A DNA stretch of 64,000 bases from Pestalotiopsis fici W106-1 (Eukaryota > Ascomycota > Sordariomycetes > Amphisphaeriales > Sporocadaceae). The DNA lies in the NCBI RefSeq assembly GCF_000516985.1, contig NW_006917093.1:310001-374000 (forward strand). The letters run 5' to 3'. This document shows, piece by piece, positions 59,440 through 64,000 of this stretch. A model generated the notes under the pieces. That model had not been told where the DNA came from. It was given only the letters and a program-made list of their open reading frames with translations, and made no database searches. Position 1 is the stretch's first letter. Each line of letters begins with the position of its first letter. Position numbers and translations under genes: made by a program.

Positions 59440-61958
59440 ATGAGCACCGATACTGCCAATCTTGGGCCTTCTGCCGTCGGTGCGAGTCGCCAGCGCAAAT
59501 CGGGGTCCAGCCGGGGCAAATATGCGCCTCAGGCTTGTCAGGAATGCCGTCGCCGGCGAGCAAAAGTGGGCCTGCGTACCATTATCTGCAGCTAAAGCTG
59601 GGAAAAGAATGATGCCGCTGACCTGAAATACAGTGCAATGGAACCAAACCATCCTGTTTGCGCTGTACCGAGCGTCGATTATCATGTGTATATGCAAACG
59701 ATATAGATCATCGCGGCTCAGCTCCAAGGTCTCTGGTCTCGCTTCTGCAAAATCGTATCAAATTGCTCGAGGACGTCCTTCAACGGCATTCCATCGATAT
59801 TGAAGCATCGATTGCTCAAATTCAGGGCGGAGAGTCGCAGAGCGAAGAGCCAAGACAGGAAACTTGCAACAGCTCTACAAGCCAAGACCTGAATTCAGGA
59901 CAGGACTTGCAGAAGCCCGAGTTGCAAGGTGCGCTCTATTCAGAACAGCCAGGTTCTGGACTGCATCCGGTTGGCGAGGATCAGATGCGATTCTTTGGTC
60001 CAGCAAGTGGAAGATTAGATCTTCAGCCATCGCAAGCTGCCGTGGACGGAGCGGCCGCAGATAGCACTCATGCCGACGACAGGTCCGACCAGCCGCAGAG
60101 CAAAAGAGTAAACAATCCAAGCCAAGAACGTTTCAATGCCTACAGCCAATCCCTTGCCGCCGAGGCATTGCGAGATCTTTCTCCAGAGCTTGTCGAGCAT
60201 CTGATTGACCTGTATTTCGAATGGGAACAGCCATGGTTCCAGGTTGTGGATGAAGAGCTCTTTCGGGCCAGTCGAATGCAGAATGGGCGTTATTACAGTC
60301 CGGTGCTCCTTTGCTGCATCATTGCCGTGGCATCTCGATATTCCGACCGCCTTGAAGTCAGAAGCGATCCTCAAGATGCCAATACAGCTGGTCTGGCTTT
60401 TATCGAGCATGCCGAAGCACTGATTCACTTTGATCTGAAATGGCCTAGCATCACAACTGTCCAATCTCTCGCCATCATGGCAATATTTTATGTGGCAAGT
60501 CAAGTCGTGTCTGGGAGTCTGTGAGGAAGAAATGTCTAAAATTGATACAGGCTATTGGTTGCGATGCTGCTGGGTGGCTGCATCATGGCATGGCAAGCAG
60601 GCTCATTATCGACATGGGTCTCAATATCGACACCACCTCAGTGGCCGGCTCGGCTTGCTTGAATGCACGGGATATCAAACTTCGGCGCCAGATATACTGG
60701 TCATTATATTGTTCCGACAAATTATACGCATCGTATACTGGTCGAGTCTGCACCATGTTGGTGAGTTTCAACTTGCAGCCCTGTGCCATTTCTTTAGCCA
60801 TTTTGTTGGCACGGCTGTGTAGGTAGCTACATTTTTCTGACCACATGTATGGTGTTAGGACTCGCAGGGATCAGTTCCACTTCCTGGTGACACGATCATG
60901 GGTCAAGGCCTTGAAGAAGCTGTGGGGACGAGTCATATGGCAGGACCTGGGACCGCCTTTCTCGCTACTTTCCACCGTTATTATAGCACTCACTGCCAAA
61001 TTTTGGAAAGCATTCTCACAAACCTGCAAGTCATCGTGAATTTGGCCTTGAATTCACCCGCTGACGAGCTGACATCAGGTATGCACCCAAACAAACGATG
61101 ACGAGTGCAAGCAAAGAAGCCTTCTTCAACTCATGCCTCATGACGCTCCAGGACTGGCTCTTCTCTCTCCCCAGAGAGCTAAGAATCCGACCAAGTGATA
61201 GAAGTGATGTTCTCAGCAGCTCGCCACAAGTATTCATCCTTCATATGGTGTATCATACATCTCTCATTCTTCTCGCAAAACCCTTTGTCCCATCCAAGAT
61301 CCCTCAACGCCCAAGTAATGTGCAGACAGATGAGCCTTCGGAATCATTACAAAATCTTGGTTTGCGGGCATTGCATATCTGCCGCGAGGCTGCTACAGAA
61401 ATATCCCAAATCGGTGATATCTACCGGGAGGGGTTTGGAAGCTTTCGATGTAGTCCAGTGACAGCCACGCATTGTACTCTAACGGCCTGCCTTGTTAACT
61501 TGTATCTGGTTGATAAAGGGGATCTTGGTAGGACGCATCATGTGAATGCGCGGCTAGCATCCTGCTTGTCGACACTGCGTGAGTTGGGAGACTCGTGGAC
61601 ACCTGCTCGGCGATACTGGGAGACCCTGAAACGAACCATTGGTGACGTAGAACAGGTGAAAAACGTCGTGAGCAGCAAGAAGGGCGGTGCAGCCAATACC
61701 CGATCGCTAAGAAGGCGAAGCAAAGAGCATGAATCGTTATCCAGACTCGGCTCTATTGGCGTTGGTACTTCAACATCAGGAGAGCCCATGATCGATGACG
61801 GATTCGTCAATGATCATGCCGAGAACCCCTATTCTGCTGCTCTATGGAGTTTGGATCAGAATGGATCTTTCATGGACCTTGGCAAGCTAGACCTTTCGGT
61901 CATTGGCTCTCTTCCATGGGACTACGCACTAGAATCATCAAGCATGGAGTTTTGGTGA
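59440..61958 (+). CDS. Zn(II)2Cys6 transcription factor with two GC-AG introns
   Basis: Five exons (59440-59565, 59634-60494, 60551-60760, 60859-61025, 61079-61958) encode 747 aa. The zinc cluster is split by intron 1 and reads C-x2-C-x6-C-x6-C-x2-C-x6-C (CQECRRRRAK-CNGTKPSC...). A helical linker (LQNRIKLLEDVLQRHS) could dimerise. The fungal transcription factor middle domain follows, with LYFEWEQPWFQVVDEELF and FYV-AIGCDAAGWLHHGMASRL. Introns 2 and 4 both start with GCAAGT and end in CAG; they restore FYV-AIGCDAAG and TNL-YAPKQT, whereas no GT donor gives as good a join. The protein is nuclear. It is probably the activator of this cluster, given the palindrome in its own promoter and in the transporter 2/dehydrogenase promoter. 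Confidence 0.88.
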
Positions 61959-62648
61959 CTCAAATGAATCTACACAGCTGTCTATACAAGCTCAAATCAC
62001 TTTTGCATCAAGTTGGTCAATGCGTGCTGTCTTGTACCGGTAACATGGCTTAGAGTCTCCCAGACAGTGTGATATGCTAGGACAAATGGTGTGAAGCCAG
62101 AGCAAAGTGCGCAGTGGCCGGTAGCCACGGGACTTGTAAGCAATTTGGCCGGGCACTAGCCCATACTCATTAATAATAGCAATGTTTTCAAGGCGAATAC
62201 GCGGAAATGCAATCGAGTCCCGTTAACCTCGATTGTGGAGACCTCAAATTCCGCGTATAAACTCACACGAATGGGTCCTAGAGTACGAAGGTACCTTGGT
62301 TTTCGCAATGATTGGCCAAAATCGTTTTCCATGGCTCATCCAGGCGATGATATACGGCAAATGTCTGGGATAATATGAATGAGGATCTTGCAATGAATAC
62401 GCGGAGTTCGATTTGATCGCCAAGACTGGCAAAGGTATTTTGGCAAGCAGACGGCAGCAGGCACAATCTCAGCAAAGAATTGCTTGACAATACGTCGGTG
62501 ATCGATGCTATAAAGACTGATATTTTTCTTCTTTTCCACCCTGTAGATAATCCGTACCGCTGCGACTCCCAAATCCCCAGATTAAGCTTTTCTTTTTGTT
62601 GGCAGTCATTCATTCTTAGTCATTCTTTACTTTTCTGAATTCAGCGCC
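61959..62648. other. Intergenic, promoter of the CrtC/AttH-like gene
   Basis: No gene is seen. Three copies of ATACGCGGA lie here (62197-62205 plus, 62250-62258 minus, 62397-62405 plus). The minus copy includes ATTCCGC, the arm of the cluster palindrome, preceded by TCAA exactly as at site 3. Confidence 0.5.
62197..62405. promoter_or_regulatory. Three ATACGCGGA sites upstream of the CrtC/AttH-like gene
   Basis: The 9-bp word occurs twice on the plus strand, exactly 200 bp apart, and once on the minus strand, between 244 and 452 bp before the ATG at 62649. It contains the GCGGA core of the palindrome found in the cluster. The function as half-sites for the same regulator is inferred. Confidence 0.4.
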
Positions 62649-63847
62649 ATGCGGCACAACTCGTTCCTGGCTGCGGCCAGTCTTCTTGTCCCTGCTCTTG
62701 GCAAATCCGTCTTTTGGTCGCCAGTCTACAACAATGTCACCTCGGACGTCGAGCTGCTTTCGGATCCAACCAACCTCGACGGCTTCAAGATGAACGCCTC
62801 GGCCATGGTCGGCGGAGCTTTCGACTTTTGGTACTTTGATGTTGCCTCGGAAAGTACCAATGCTGGCGTCAACATTGTCTTTTTCAACACTGGTGACTTC
62901 AAGTATCAACTCGGCAATGAGCAGCCTCTTGCTGTGCAGCTGAGTGGAAAGTTTGCCAATGGCACCGAGTTCTTTGTGCAGACATTTGCTACAGAGGGCG
63001 CCTTTATCAAGAATGATGAATGTGGTGTGTTTGCCGACTTTAAAGGGGCCGGTGCCAGTTTTGTTGGCACTAATCTGCTCAAGGATAACGTGTCCTACAC
63101 CATTACTTTTGATGGCTCTGCCGGTGGACTCAAAGGCACGATTACGTTCAAAGCAGTAAGACTATTTCAGTATCTCGAAATTGTGGGCACCAAAAACGAT
63201 ACTCTAACAGAGACAAATCCCAGCGCGCTCCCGCTCACTTCCCCTGTGACACGAAAGATGTCGCCGGCGCGACCCAAAACCTGTTGCCCTACCTTTTCTG
63301 GGCCAATGCAGTGCCCGATGCCGAGTCCGTTGTCAATCTTACTATCGACGGAGAACCTTTCCAGATCGCCGACGGCATTGGATACCATGACAAGAACTGG
63401 GGCCAAAAGTCTGTTATAACCAGTCCCAAGTACTGGGACTGGGGTCACGCTCGCGTCGGCCCGTACGCCATTGTCTGGTATGATCTTCTCGACTATAACG
63501 ACACCGAGCACAACTACGCCTACGTCTCCAAGGACGGCGAGGAACCATTTGTCGGCTGCGGTGGCGACACTGTCCACGCCCGTCAGTGGGGTCCAGCCAA
63601 CACAACCTACACCTATCCCCCGACCAACAAACTTGGACTGCTCGCCAACAACGGACTCCTCATCGACTATGAGCTTCCTTCTGGAGATAAATTGCACTTT
63701 AATATCACCACCACTGCCATCATCAAGACCGAGACTGGTAATGTCTACTCTCGAGGAGTCGGTGATGTCGAGGGTGGTGTTGTTGGTGGTATTAATTATT
63801 CTGGACGCGCATTCTACGAAGAGTTCATCTATGGTCTCTTGGTCTAA
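62649..63847 (+). CDS. CrtC/AttH-like lipocalin-fold protein (Diels-Alderase-related family)
   Basis: Two exons (62649-63155 and 63224-63847) encode 376 aa. An N-terminal hydrophobic stretch (about residues 5-18) looks like a signal peptide. Family landmarks include FDFWYFDV in the first half and GIGYHDKNWGQ followed by KYWDWGHARVGPYAIVWYD in the second, as in hydroxyneurosporene synthase/AttH-like proteins. Fungal members of this superfamily include intramolecular Diels-Alderases of polyketide pathways and hydratases or isomerases. No polyketide synthase is in view, so the substrate is unknown. Several N-glycosylation sequons fit a secretory route. The acceptor at 63221-63223 is the one that keeps the frame. 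The gene follows the cluster, but membership is uncertain. Confidence 0.82.
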
Positions 63848-64000
63848 GAGGAGATTGGGAGTGACAGTATATATCGCTTCTTGGGAGCAGACCTTTCGTT
63901 CGATTTGTATCTATTAATCTTGAATACTGTTTATTTCACGGTTAACCAGCCCTGGATTTATCTACAAAAAAAGATCATTGTACGCTTCAAACTGTGACTA

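Noticed and set aside
60504..60550. GT donors (GTCGTG or GTGTCT) for the second intron of regulator 2
   Set aside because: They add residues between FYV and AIGCDAAG and are weak donors; the GCAAGT donor at 60495 gives a better join.
1..64000. tRNA genes, CRISPR arrays or intact transposons
   Set aside because: A reading by eye found no convincing B-box context, regular spaced repeats, transposase or reverse transcriptase frames; a tRNAscan-SE and repeat-library search would be decisive.

Overview
The window is nuclear DNA of a filamentous ascomycete (Pezizomycotina, most likely Sordariomycetes; the genus cannot be fixed from sequence alone). The signs are short introns of about 45-85 bp with GTRAGT-type donors, intergenic stretches of 0.3-5 kb, and families typical of moulds: HET domain, AB-hydrolase/NACHT/WD40 NLR, Zn(II)2Cys6 regulators, many MFS transporters and a microbial-type rhodopsin. 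I model 22 protein genes, most with introns resolved by reading frame and family motifs. I saw no tRNA, rRNA, CRISPR array or intact transposon.

Left part (1-26.7 kb), mostly housekeeping and envelope genes: a 906-aa protein with SH3-like segments (2.4-5.4 kb), a HET-domain protein (6.2-8.5 kb), a fatty-acid-desaturase-family membrane enzyme (10.5-12.0 kb), a DHH/DHHA1 phosphoesterase with a PIP-box-like tail (12.5-14.0 kb), a membrane-anchored S33 tripeptidyl-peptidase-like hydrolase (14.5-16.2 kb), a small secreted protein with a hidden second exon (16.7-17.3 kb), a single-pass membrane protein (17.7-18.1 kb, minus), a D-2-hydroxyacid dehydrogenase (20.5-21.8 kb), an MFS transporter (23.1-25.1 kb) and a secreted pectin methylesterase (25.4-26.7 kb, minus).

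Middle part (27.5-41.1 kb): a fungal rhodopsin that keeps the retinal lysine and the proton-pump carboxylates (minus, six exons, the last only 18 bp); a 1,556-aa NLR with an N-terminal alpha/beta hydrolase-like domain whose nucleophile position is Cys, then NACHT and WD40; an unrecognised barrel-like protein (minus); and a single-pass membrane SH3 protein with a repeat-rich proline tail (minus). A 5.3-kb stretch with no recognisable gene follows.

Right part (46.4-62.0 kb): what looks like one co-regulated accessory cluster. In order it holds a Zn2Cys6 regulator with an apparent frameshift, a PhyH-type 2-oxoglutarate dioxygenase, a sugar-porter MFS, a GliT-like thioredoxin-reductase-fold oxidoreductase with a CxxC, a second sugar-porter MFS, a zinc alcohol dehydrogenase, a RidA-family protein and a second Zn2Cys6 regulator. 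No PKS, NRPS or terpene synthase backbone is visible, so uptake and catabolism or detoxification is as likely as biosynthesis. Two divergent promoters in the cluster (MFS2/ADH and RidA/regulator 2) carry the same 18-bp palindrome GCGGAAT-N4-ATTCCGC, with a one-mismatch copy beside the first; this is a strong candidate operator. The second regulator also needs two GC-AG introns. A CrtC/AttH-like lipocalin-fold protein, related to fungal Diels-Alderase-type proteins, ends the window and has three ATACGCGGA sites upstream.
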